The position numbers were made by a program, and so were the translations under genes. From Karstenula rhodostoma CBS 690.94 (Eukaryota > Ascomycota > Dothideomycetes > Pleosporales > Didymosphaeriaceae), in assembly GCA_010093485.1 (NCBI GenBank), contig MU001498.1, positions 1,627,126 to 1,691,125 of the forward strand: a stretch of DNA of 64,000 nucleotides, read 5' to 3'. This document shows positions 11,965-22,264 of this stretch, piece by piece (the stretch's first letter is position 1; the number at the start of each line of letters is the position of its first letter). Under the pieces are notes generated by a model. It ran no database searches and was not told the DNA's origin. It saw nothing but the letters and a program-made list of their open reading frames with translations.

Positions 11965-13244
11965 ATGGACTTCATACTACGCCAGCACCTCACAAGCGAT
12001 GAACTTCCGCCTTGGGCTGGGATTGTGTTCAAATACCCGGTAAATATCATTGTATCTGTACTGAAACATTCTCAGCATCTCTTACTCGTGTGTTTCTACA
12101 GGTAGACTCCGATGACCTTTCCGAAAAGCTAAGGGCTGCCTACCCGGACTGTAAAACTCACCGGGAACGCAAGCATCGGGCTGCTATTGATTTTCTCAAT
12201 GCGGAGCTTTCGCGAATGCAATCTGGAAGCTCAATAACTGACTCAACCTCACTGAACAAAGTCGAAACTCCCACACAAGAGCCTACGCCAACCGCTGCGA
12301 GAGTACACGCAGAGGTATTACCAGAAGGCAGCGAAGTCCTGAGCGCTTCCGGTTGTACGACTTCTTCATTAATCGAATCTACCTTCTCTCCAAAACTGGC
12401 AGATCGAATGAGAAAGGCGTCACAGGCCACCGTAGATTCGGAACAATCGCAAGCTAAAGCATCCCCGACCGTCGCACAGCAATTCGTTTGGAGCGCACAT
12501 GATGGTCGATCAATGCGCCCAAAAACAAAGAGGAAAATGACGGTCGAAGAACGAAATGCTTACAAGAATACAAGGAAGAGAGGTGCATGCGACAAGTGCA
12601 GGAAGCAGAAAGGAAGAGTAGTGCTCTCTCGTTGGCAACCTTCATCGAATATTTTTCCTGACATGACCCAGTGTACTCACATCAATGATGATTATCAATG
12701 GCAAACTTCGGTAGAAACCAAAAGAAGGTATGTAGCGAGTATTGGATGATGATAAATCAATGTATTGACTAGTACTCACATGCTCAGGTCCGCTGATCTT
12801 GATGCTCCCCCGCAAGAGGGCGCGAAGTCGATCAAGATGGAGCATTCATCCGACGTCCATTATAAGTCATCGAGCAGGCAAAATCTTGAGGATCAGCGAG
12901 TCATGTCTACCGAGCCGCCGTCGTTGTATCAGCACGTTGGGCCTCCCACCAACAGATCACATGATGAGGAGCGAGGAAATGAGTACGTACAATCTCAAAC
13001 TCTAATCAGTCCTTTTACGGTCCAGACAGGAAAGGATCAAGAGCCATGGTCCACGTTTGCTACCCGGGACCCTTTGGAGACCTCGTTGCCCGGCTATATT
13101 CTAAGTCCGAACGTCACCCAATCTTTGTCCTCGCCCCAGACGCCGTTCTATGGTTTCGAGGATGATCTTTCATTCTATGAGGGCACGTGGAATACCGGGA
13201 ATCCTTCTCAGGGCCAAATAACCGGTTTTCCCCCGCCTGGATGA
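11965..13244 (+). CDS. Putative DNA-binding protein with a half Zn-cluster (CDKCRKQKGRCTH)
   Basis: Four exons are inferred: 11965-12039, 12102-12617, 12672-12727 and 12788-13244, for about 367 aa. All introns are GT/AG. Exon 1 encodes MDFILRQHLTSDELPPWAGI and joins to VDSDDLSEKLRAAYPDCKTH. Exon 2 ends in a basic stretch, KRKMTVEERNAYKNTRKRGA, then CDKCRKQKGR. Exon 3 supplies CTH, giving C-x2-C-x6-C. This is the first half of a Zn2Cys6 binuclear cluster; the second cysteine trio is not visible. The remainder is Ser/Pro/Gln-rich and probably disordered. Proteins of this kind occur widely in ascomycetes with unknown targets; a regulatory role is inference. The 3' end could extend past another intron beyond 13244. 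Confidence 0.68.
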
Positions 13245-14729
13245 AACGTTGAACCATTTGACTATGCAGACACATCAATTCTCGAAACGAACCAGCAGGG
13301 GATATGTTCCGATCCTTCGCGTTGATCTAACGCCTGCTAATTGCGGTTCCACTCGGTAAAGGTTTCCAAACCAAGTACGGGATATGCAGCCGTTTCAGAG
13401 GGATACCAGCGTGCTGTGGTGCCTGCACGGGTCCGACACTGAAATGATGCATCTTTTCCAGTATGCGCAGCAGTCCTGCTCTGGATAAACTAGAGCGACC
13501 GGTAGCTCTTCATCCACCTCAAGTCGCCGGATTCCACATGGATGCCATTTTGAGTTTCCTTTATGGCCACTACTCCAGGACATGCGACCGCCGGTCGCTA
13601 AAAAAATCACGCAAAATTCGCATACATACAAGTTTAGAGGCCGCTATGACTGTCAGAACCCGCCAGGACCACCCGAAACTTGACTCTCGTTCTGTTGAAA
13701 CATACTATATCTACTTTATAGTACAATAGCTTCGGATATTTTCTTTTCAGTGTTTCTGCCAGTATGGAGTCCAATTCCCAAGGATCCGTAGGATGACACC
13801 GAGGAATATCGAGACCTTCCAGGGTTAGCGTCACATCTATCCACGTAGGCCATCCTCTGGAAGGTCGCAGCCAGGCAAAAGAGATATCAGCTCACTAATA
13901 CGTATCGTAATAACGATGTGGATTCAACATTTATCCTCTTGTCCGGTGCTAGGTCTGTGAGTAGGAGCTTCTTTTTTTTGTCATTGCCCTTCCTATGCAC
14001 TGACTAACCCCTGCTCCGTCTTCTATTGATGCACAGTAACACGTACCTTGACCCTCTCTCTTCTTCTGCTGCATAGCCCCGGACATTCGCTAAACTCCAT
14101 TCACTCCTTCCCTTGCTGCGAACAAACCCGTTCGTTTCCTTCAAGTTCTTTACATTCGTCATCAACACGACCTGTTCCGTTGGGACATCATCTGGAACCT
14201 TGAACCCGCCAGTCAGCCAAGTGTCTTTTCTTTTTCCAGGGGTTGCTAAGTTTATCAATCAAAGCTTATTTCCTTGTCCGGACAATACCGCCGTGTGGAT
14301 GTCTCTTATCTCACGAACTGAGCTGGACAATCGCTGACTTGCATCACAGTAGTTCTCTGCCGTCTTCTGGTTCGTCAAGCTCTGAGAGCAGTGGCAACTC
14401 CAACTGTCTACCGCCCACCAACAACCCGCGTGAAGTCACCGATGATCGCGTAGAGGGTTGAATGATAAGGGAGGAGTTTGTTACAAGCAATTGTCGTCGG
14501 CACCCGACACCAACTCAGCAACGAATGGTACTGGGACAAAGAAACGAGACGGCTTGATACACGTATGGATGGTTTCCTATCGAACAAGAGTCGGTTGATG
14601 AATTATGTTTTAGCATGAAAGCCACGAATACACTGATGATCACACGAAATCTGCAGCCACAGGCCAAATGCCTCGGAGAGTTCCCGCTCACTTGATCATG
14701 GTCCACGTATGTGACTATCATTGCGCACA
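13245..14729. other. Intergenic region with weak coding-like fragments
   Basis: No complete gene is supported. Two minus-strand stretches look somewhat protein-like: 13,634-13,834 (DIPRCHPTDPWELDSIL) and 14,004-14,258 (MTNVKNLKETNGFVRSKGR, followed by a GTACGT donor-like site). They could be remnants or exons of an unrecognised gene. Neither has a start, a domain and an exon chain that fit together. Confidence 0.3.
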
Positions 14730-16541
14730 TCAGCTCGCGATGCTTTCCTCAGTCTGCAGGGCATCCACATCCGCCTTGTTCTCCTCCTCCGGCAAGGTCC
14801 ACAAATGCCGGGGCCGACCATACAGCACCCGCGTCATCTGCGCTAAGAGCCAAAAGTGCGGTCCCTCCTCGCCATCTCCCAACCCACCCTGGTCGAGCCG
14901 GTCGTTGATCTGGTACTTTGATACCGCGCCATTCCCCGTTAAAGTAGTCAGGCCGTGCGCCCAGCCGTATAAGAAACTGCTTCTTGTGGCGGGAGCGCTG
15001 CTCTTTGTGGCGGGGCTGTAGTAGTAGAGTTCCAGGTCTAGCATGTTCTTCGCGACTCTAGGAAGCCTCTCCAAGTTTTCGGAAACCTGGCTTTGTACCA
15101 CACGGATGGGCAATTGGAGGTGGTCGGGTACAGGATGGATTGAGAGGTTGCGCCATTTTGTGAGCAAGTCTTCTGGTCTGGCGTCCGAGTGGATTCCTCT
15201 GGCGAATAAGATATCTGCCCGCTGTTGTTCTGTCGATGAGCCACGCAGATCAAGAACCCTACAAGAACGCTGGGTCAGTATCCAAATCCACCCAAAGTCG
15301 CTTCGATCTTGCAAGCTTAAACTTACTGATACAGTTGTTCGACAGTCTCCGTGGTGCATGTCATAGGAGCTGACGCAACCGTTGGGTAGAATACAGCCGG
15401 AAGAAACTTCTCTGTCGTCTCTATCTCTATGCTCTCTCGGACCTGTCTGACTTGGTCTTCTTGCAAAGCACACTCACTATGAGAAATGTCGCTAACAAGT
15501 CCACGTAGAATCGTGTAATCGACATTAAGAACTTGCGAGATCGACGGCACAGGTTCGGGCTGCATCATTGACAGCGCTGCGTCCAAATTGACTTCCTCCG
15601 GTATGTCCCCCACGCACTGAACTACTGCGCCCGTAGCACAAATCTTATCCAATATCGCATCTATCTCTTTGACTCGGCCCGATGCAACGCGAGTCATGAC
15701 GAAGCGGACCCTTGGTATCTGGCCTCGTAAAGGGTTCGCTCGAGCAGCGCGGGCGAGCTTGTGAGCATCTCTGAGAAGTTCCAGCGAGTCGTCCCCGTCG
15801 ATGATCTTCGAAGAGCCCGAGGAACCATTTACACCATTGAGATCCTCGTCAGACTCGGAATCGGAATCATTCTGCCATCCTAACTTTGCGAGGTCGAACA
15901 AGAGCTTCTTCTCTGTGGAAGAGCAGACGCGAACCCATTCAAGTCCATTTTGGGCGACAATGTCAACTTTGATGGCGTGCTCGAAGTGCTTGGAGAAGCT
16001 GTTTTGATTTATGCCTGTCATAAGAGCTCCTTTCCTAGCTATAATTACAACGAGGTTAGCATAGCTTCGTGAGATGAACCGGCGCAACGCAGTAGGGAAC
16101 CAACCTACCCCATTTGCCAAAATGTGACAGACCGCCTCTTGTTTTGTACTGAAGCATAGTAGATCGGTCCCAGAAGAATAGTTTCTGAAAGGCAAGTATT
16201 CCCGATGAGGTCTTCGCGACTCGCCAAAAGTTCTCCAGCTGTGCAACATCGGCTGCGAGGCCGTCCAACTTTGGTGCAGGCTTTTGATTTCGTGTAGGTC
16301 TATTCATAGCATTGACATGCTTGTCGTAGGCTGCCAGCCGTTGGTTGGCGATGTTTTGTATGCTGTCATATTCGGCTGGTGGTTGTTCTAAAACGATAGA
16401 AAGATCTGCATGCGTCGCATGAGCCTTAGAAAGATATTTTGCGAATTCATCGCGAAGAGCTGAGATACGTTGGGCCAATTGCTGGTCAAGTGCTTGCTGG
16501 TTTTCGGCACCCAGACCGGGCTCGGGCTCCGCTTCGGACAT
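14730..16541 (-). CDS. DUF1308 family protein (C7orf25/UPF0415-like)
   Basis: Three exons: 16109-16541, 15327-16038 and 14730-15258, for 557 aa. Introns are 70 bp (GTAGGT...TTATAG) and 68 bp (GTAAGT...TTGTAG), and phases close exactly. The junctions read HFGKWARKGALMTGINQ and TTETVEQLYQVLDLRGSS. The N-terminal 145 residues are helical. The middle contains an acidic linker (DSDSESDEDLNG). The C-terminal half, with FVMTRVASGRVKEIDAILD, FYPTVASAPMTCTTETVEQ and LNVDYTILRGLVSDISHSEC, matches DUF1308, a PIN-like-related conserved eukaryotic family of unknown function. Tail LYGRPRHLWTLPEEENKADV. Start is the ATG at 16541, preceding an Asp/Glu-rich leader. Confidence 0.82.
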
Positions 16542-17626
16542 CTTATACTGGCGGCACTATCGGCTCAAAATGATGGTCATCGTAGTCATAGGTGCGTGAG
16601 AATTTACTGCCTCCTATTTTTAAATATCATATGTGGGACTCGCCCGAAAGCGCGATGTAGAGTGTGGGCAACGATGCAGAGCTCTTCGTGCGGGATGAGG
16701 CGTTGATGGCGACCTAGCCAAAGGCAGCCTAGCGCTTTGCTAGCGTTACCCCACGCACCTGTGAGCCCACAATGAAACTTCCCAACGTGAGCCTCGCTTT
16801 ATCTTCAAGAAGACAATCATCAAACGCTTATTTTTGGCCTACTTATCTCACACTTCACACTTCACACAATCACTTCACTTGACGGTTATTGCTGGACTAA
16901 AAAGGAGGGTTTTAGAGAATAAGTTCGAACCTTTCCATGTCTTCTACCTCTTACAAGCAACACACCCAGCTCAGATGTCCCAGAGATCGGCACAGGGCTG
17001 TTTCCCAAGCATTTGGACGATTTAAGGGCAGGCATGAGCACCTATTCTTTGCACACTCTGATTGAGATTTGGTACGGGAACGATTCATTGAAGAACGAAC
17101 CAGGGCTGCTCTGGAAGTGAGAAAGCAGCTGGTTACATCCCCGAAAAGCAAATCCACTTTCCAAGATGCCCATGGCTTGCCATTTGGCGCGACCGTATCA
17201 CCAAATCTGAACGAAGTCCTTCGCTTGGTGTAGCGTTGATTTCAATCACGTGCTGCTGATCGATATTGTACCTGTTGCAGCTTATATTTGACCTGAAGCA
17301 AGGCTCTCTATACAAAACCAAGGCAATTTTCATTTGGTTGTTTCGCTGATTCGGTTTGTTGGCAGATTATTATACAATTGCCGGGCTACAGCGCAGGATC
17401 TTTCACGGGAAACACCAGATGGGGGCTACTCCATACTCAAATAACAGCATTACTCCAGTCTCAAGCGCCCCTAAAGCTTCTCTTCCTCATCCTTCCAGAG
17501 TTCTTCATCATCATCCTCGTCCTCCTTGTTCTTTTCCTTGTCCGGCTCATTTCCAATGTTCCGTTGGATCCGCTTGACCATGTCGCGGTTGTTTTCCCTG
17601 ACGGGGTGCCCCTGTTTTCTAGACTT
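16542..17626. other. Intergenic region, no supported gene
   Basis: This should contain the promoter of the DUF1308 gene (16,542 upward) and the 3' region of the one-TM protein. The small frames have no domains. A run of short ACTTCACA direct repeats lies at about 16,850-16,880. Confidence 0.4.
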
Positions 17627-18789
17627 CTACTCCCCGAACAAGCTTTCCTGAAGATACTGTGTTATTGTTAGTTTACAGTCAGGTTTGGATATAGTTAACT
17701 TACTCCCTCAACAGCATCTGCTATCAGATTAGTGGCGTTGGTCAGTCCGCCCGTATCACTGGCCTGCTTCCTGAGATGCTCCAACTCGGACGTTTCGATG
17801 TGTGTTGTACTTGCAGGGACCGTATCTGAAGCTTCAGAATGGGTCGGCTGGCTGGGTCGAGGAGCTTGCTTAGGCCGAGGTGACAAAGCGGTTTCTGGCT
17901 GATGACGTCGAAGTGGCTGGTCGGCTTGGATTGGGCGACGAACTGGAGATGGAATTTGGAATTGCGCTCGATGATCTTGAGCTGGCTTGTTGCGGCGATT
18001 TGGCTGATCAGACCAAGCTCGTTCGTTGGACTGAAGTACCTTCGAAGGCTTGCAAAATCGAAACAGCTTATACAAGCACCATAGAAGAAAACGGATGATA
18101 CAGAAGACGCCGATGACGAATACAGCTGTGGATAGAAGAAACGTTTCGGGGTGCCTTGTTGAGTAACCTCGTATACCATCAATGTCTATGCCGGATCGCG
18201 CCAGGAACAGGACAAACCGTTCATAGTGGTTTGAGAACAACAGTGGGGCATCAATCGATAACACAGGAGGTATGCCCTTTAAGGAAGATACCTCGGCCTG
18301 TGCGTCTGCCAGCAGTAAAGCTTTCGTGGCAGCATCGAGTTGAAGGTCGGAGAGTCCATAGAGTTTGTCGCAATCTTGCTTCAGCTTTTGAAGCAACAGA
18401 GAAGGACTCATGTCGTTGGGACAGAAGTTGTTGAATTCAATGATAGTAGTATTGTCGAAGTAGTTGAAGACGACTGGTACTGTCCCGCCACGTGCTTTCC
18501 ATTCGGTGGCGTTCCGGAATAGTTCGTTGAAGTATGGGTCATTTTTCAACTCTCGCATGCGGAGCTCTCTACCTTCTTCAAGCTTTTGTTGTCGGTAGCA
18601 CTCCGCCCAGCCTGCTCTATTCTGTTGATAGGTGCGCAGCGCGTGCTGGCCGGCTTCAAGACAGGCGAGAGAGTTGTGAGGGCAGTTGGCAAGATGTCTA
18701 CCTAATCGAGCGACGTGGGGGGAGTCGAGGTACCACGATACCAGGCTGATAGACCTGATAATCTGGAAGAGAATCCCGCGGAGCTCCAT
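17627..18789 (-). CDS. Single-pass membrane protein, fungal family of unknown function
   Basis: Two exons: 17704-18789 and a 30-bp last exon 17627-17656, separated by a 47-bp intron (GTAAGT...ACACAG). The product is about 371 aa ending in YLQESLFGE. The N-terminal domain (about 1-190) has spaced conserved-looking residues such as LGRHLANCPHNSLACLEAG and FNYFDNTTIIEFNNFCPNDM. One hydrophobic helix lies at about 216-240 (ETFLLSTAVFVIGVFCIIR), followed by a basic juxtamembrane stretch and a Pro/Ser/Gln-rich tail. This predicts an N-out/C-in or organelle-anchored protein; the topology is not certain. I do not recognise the family by name. Unspliced reading would end at 17695, but the GTAAGT donor is strong. 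Confidence 0.65.
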
Positions 18790-19705
18790 TGTTGTTGCAC
18801 GTCCAAATCTGGATAATGGAGAATGCGAGATTTATCCAATTCCCGTGTTATGCAAAGGACGCAGAAAAGAGTGCGGAAGGTGGCCTTTGTCAATCAAGCG
18901 TGGGTGGGGTTGTTTTTCGCAATTCAAATGCTGCGCGTTACCTGGGCCCACAGCGGGCAAGCTGGTCTTGGCATGCGACTAATGCTAGCCCGTTCTAACG
19001 ACGAAGAGTGAATGAACGCAGCTCTGGTGGGACCACAGCAGAAAATTGTTGCATAGGTTCAAGTGAGTGGAAATTGCGACAGCTGAAGACACCTATCGAA
19101 ATTAATCATAGCAAGAACAAAGAATTGAAGCTCTCAACACGTTCGAGCACAAAGAAAATCCAAAACCAAATGCGCACTGATATTTCCAGGTCCAATAAGA
19201 CTCTGCTTACATCACCGAATTCTCCGTTGCGCGGCTCTTTACTGTGACTGTGGCTCACTAGTGTAACAACACGTGATTGTATGTTTCACCGCTACTTCTA
19301 AACCTGCCAAGCGTCGACTTGCGCGCTGATTCTGTCGCTTATTTTGCCGCGGCTTACAGAAGCTCGCGAAGAGTCAACAATTGATTCTGCTCGGGCATAA
19401 CACTTGTCCTCACTCCTTAGTCGGCCCGTGCTCATTACCTCTCGATCAACACCCGTCAAATTCCGTAGTCATTGCAGTGTTGAGTTCGCACACACGCAAG
19501 ACCACAAGACTATCTCGGCTGAGGCACTCGACGCGTCGTCGCCACCCGCCATACCGCACTTAATCCAGAAGTTTGTTCGGACACTGTACTTCTCGACGTC
19601 AGCATACTACCTCAACGATTCTTGTACTGGCTGTTCTCAGCGATTGCGAATATTGCCGATCACTCCATCGCCAAGTTCTCGAAGTTCGGAAAGGATAACG
19701 CTCCG
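18790..19705. promoter_or_regulatory. Divergent promoter and ATG-free leader region
   Basis: Upstream regions of the minus-strand one-TM gene and the plus-strand small membrane protein. From 19,381 to 19,705 the plus strand contains no ATG, which suits a long untranslated leader. A 40-bp block at 19,341-19,380 recurs near 61,562 (separate entry). Confidence 0.45.
19341..19380 (+). repeat. Short dispersed repeat, copy A
   Basis: About 40 bp resembling 61,562-61,600, including the exact 15-mer CGCGAAGAGTCAACA and a preceding CGCGGCTT. Nature unknown. Confidence 0.5.
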
Positions 19706-19942
19706 ATGCTTGCCCTCCTCATATTGCTTCTCTTGATGGTTCTCATGCGGTACCTTGCGTATGTTAACCGGAACGTTCGGCGACAACGTCGGCAGCAGTA
19801 CGCTCATTGGGGCACCACTATGTAGGTTAGATTACCGGTAACTGCACTTAACAATCTGCTCACAAATGACAGGGCCATGCTTGATGATGAGGAAGATCAC
19901 GTCTGGACAAACCGGTTCGAGGAATTTAGTGTATGGTCTTAA
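19706..19942 (+). CDS. Small 61-aa membrane protein
   Basis: Two exons, 19706-19821 and 19873-19942, with a 51-bp intron (GTAGGT...GACAG). The product is 61 aa: a Leu-rich hydrophobic helix (MLALLILLLLMVLMRYLAYV), then a basic patch NRNVRRQRRQQY and an acidic tail beginning MAMLDDEEDHVW. It predicts a single-pass protein. The upstream in-frame codons (from about 19,622, WLFSAIANIADHSIAKF) also look protein-like. However, no ATG exists in that frame or anywhere in the plus-strand leader from 19,381. Either the ATG at 19706 is the start, or an upstream exon or non-AUG start extends the protein. Function unknown. Confidence 0.6.
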
Positions 19943-20139
19943 GGGCCGCCTTGCTCCTCAGAAGGAGATATCAAAATGAAGACAAGTTTCGAGGACGAAT
20001 TTCACCATCGAGGTCTCTTATACTGCGTTACTTTCCACAGCAAGCGGGGTATCCGAGGCCGCTTTTCCTGGCACATCTGACATAGGATCCTGAGACGATA
20101 GATTTCATGGCTCAAGTAGCACAATTGCGAATTTTCTGA

Positions 20140-20797
20140 ATGAGTACTGATCTTTTTGACATCCACATCCATCCATCTTCCCTTAGAAATGCCCTTATTG
20201 AGCTAGATTCTTATGTGCATATAAAACCGGGCAGTATGCACATCCCATCTCGCACACCACCACTAATCCAACCTCCCCATAGCATACGCTACCTCCGCTA
20301 TCCCGCCCGCCCCGCGCAGCGCCTGACCCAATCCACCGCCCCCTCCCCACACGAACCAGACCGCTACCTAGTCGGCCTCTCCGTCTTCCACCAACTCCAT
20401 TGCCTCTCCCGCATTCGTCGCCTGCTGTAAGTTTCCCTTCCCTATGTAACCCGCCCCACCGATAGCCCTCTTTGGCTCCGGGATCCCAACTTTTCCCTTC
20501 CCCATCCCATCCCACCACACCACCTACTCTACCAGCCACTGACGTCCACTCAGGCACCCAGAGCGCTACACCGCCTCCTACGCCAACCTCGCCGCCGCCG
20601 AAACCGCCGTGCACGACGCCCACTGCGTCGATCTGCTCCGCCAAATGCTCATGTGCCACGCGGACGTCAGCCCCGTGACGTGGGACTGGAACGAGCGAAT
20701 GGACATGGCGCTGCCGAGCGCGAAGACGATGCATGTGTGCAGGAAGTGGGAGCCCATCTGGGAGTGGGCGGTGGAGCATAGGGCGGTGGGAAAGTAG
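20140..20797 (+). CDS. UstYa-like (DUF3328) protein, short N-terminus
   Basis: Two exons, 20140-20426 and 20554-20797 (intron GTAAGT...CTCAG), for 176 aa. It contains both family signatures: VGLSVFHQLHCLSRIRRLL (first HxxHC) and HDAHCVDLLRQMLMC (second HxxHC). It also has the expected VTWDW stretch after the second motif. UstYa-family proteins are oxidases or halogenases that modify peptides and other secondary metabolites; the HxxHC pairs are thought to bind the metal. The usual N-terminal transmembrane helix and about 60-80 residues are missing, so the gene is either 5'-truncated or has an unfound first exon. A TATAAAA at about 20,220 lies inside the frame and could instead serve a start at 20236. 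No peptide precursor or other cluster gene is evident nearby. Confidence 0.7.
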
Positions 20798-21273
20798 GAA
20801 GGACCAGGGGAGGAGCTACCCACCATATAAGGATTGATTTATCGGGATAGACACTACCTAGGTCGCAGGCCAGGCAGCGATGAGACTCGGTCGAAATGAA
20901 ATGTCTAGCAACGGCGCGGCTGGCCGATTGACTGCCAGCAAGCATCGAGCCACCACTGCCAATGAAGCCAGCACATTTTTGTCGCTGCACAGTCTGCTCC
21001 CTATCAACCCCCCATCCGCCATCCCCGCTCGCGAAGAAATCATGTCACCGTAAAACTCACCTCCTTCCTCTCATACTCCACGCTCAACCCCAATTTATTC
21101 TCCCCAACCACCGCGCCCCCATCCAACAACTCCCTCATCGGCTCTGGCTCCCATTTACTATAACTGTCCCACCTCAAGAGCAGTTTATCTTTTAAACCCC
21201 CGCCATCCTGCGCATCGCCCCACGTCCACTAGTGCCACGCAGGCCGAATAGCGCGGTCAGTAATACTAACGCT
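20798..21273. other. Intergenic region, no gene seen
   Basis: Shared 3' region of two convergent genes, pyrimidine-rich on the plus strand between about 20,990 and 21,200. No coding or RNA signal supported. Confidence 0.4.
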
Positions 21274-21765
21274 CTAGTTCTCGCCCGCCGCTACGATCGT
21301 CTCGTCCAGGCTGGTATTTGCAACTATACGCTCCCAACTTAGCAAGTACCGCCCTTCGAACACCTCGCCTGAGTCCAGGGATGGGATGGTGATGAGTTTG
21401 AATATGTGGCGCTCGCGCACGTCCCTGTGAGGGGGTAGGTCGTCGTAGGCCCAGTGTGGCCAGAGGGAGCCGAGGGAGAGGGGCTTGCAGACGGGACTGT
21501 TGCGGTAGAGGCGGAGGTAGGCGAGGTTGAAGGCGTCGAATTCTTCGGGGGAGAGGTTGGGCTGGAGGAGCGTGGCGAAGGCGTTGAGGGTTATTGGGGA
21601 GGAGGGACGGCTGGACTTGGTGAGGCGCGCGGTGATGATGACGTCCAAGGGGGCAGCGACGGAAACGGGAACACGGGGGAAGGTGGGGGAGGAGAGGGAG
21701 AGACTGATAGTGATGGTAACGGGGCTGGGGGCGCTGCCTAGGGTGTGGTTCGTGGGGTACGGCAT
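21274..21765 (-). CDS. Hypothetical protein, arrestin-like beta fold suspected
   Basis: An open frame with possible starts at 21801 and 21765; I chose 21765 (MPYPTNHTLG), giving about 163 aa. It begins with a beta-rich stretch: VTITISLSLSSPTFPRVPVS, then PLDVIITARLTKS and RPITLNAFATLL. Further on comes IFKLITIPSLDSGEVFEGRY. Such a pattern recurs in small hypothetical fungal proteins and loosely resembles an arrestin-N-like immunoglobulin fold; that is inference. There is no signal peptide or membrane helix. The reading frame has high GC content like its neighbours. Confidence 0.5.
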   Translation of the reverse strand: MPYPTNHTLGSAPSPVTITISLSLSSPTFPRVPVSVAAPLDVIITARLTKSSRPSSPITLNAFATLLQPNLSPEEFDAFNLAYLRLYRNSPVCKPLSLGSLWPHWAYDDLPPHRDVRERHIFKLITIPSLDSGEVFEGRYLLSWERIVANTSLDETIVAAGEN

Positions 21766-22264
21766 TTTGGTCTTGTGGTGTTTGCATGTGTTGGCTGACA
21801 ACTAGTCTGCCGCGGACGTCGAGGTGATACTATACTCTGGGGGCGTAGTCAGCGGAAACATGTGCACAGAAACACCAGGCAACGAGGGACGGATAAGACA
21901 TGAATCGCTACACCGCAAAGACGCCGCCCACGTGTCATGTCTCACGTGATGGCTATGGGATTCGCCTAATCGCATGCTCGCCCCCACTTGCACCAGTGCA
22001 GAACCGCGGCAACACCTCCTCCGAAAGCCTTCTCGATGCTAATTTCCTAGCTTTTCTGTATTGGTTCATTGATTGCTACGCTGCATTGTGTATCATTATC
22101 ATGTATAGAAGGAAACCCAGGGTATACGTAAACCGTGCCATCCTGCCCCCAAGAACGCCGTAGATGCAAAAGGATAGCGATAACGGGCGGGCGGTCGGTC
22201 GTCCCGAGACACAGACACCTAAGCATCTTCCCAAATGTGCAAAAAGAGCGTGGATGTATGGGAC
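21766..22264. other. Intergenic region
   Basis: Holds the promoter of the small hypothetical gene and the 3' end of the ankyrin-CorA gene. No further gene is supported. Confidence 0.4.

Noticed and set aside
14004..14258. 84-aa minus-strand frame with protein-like composition
   Set aside because: No start, domain or neighbouring exon could be matched, so it is only mentioned in the intergenic entry.
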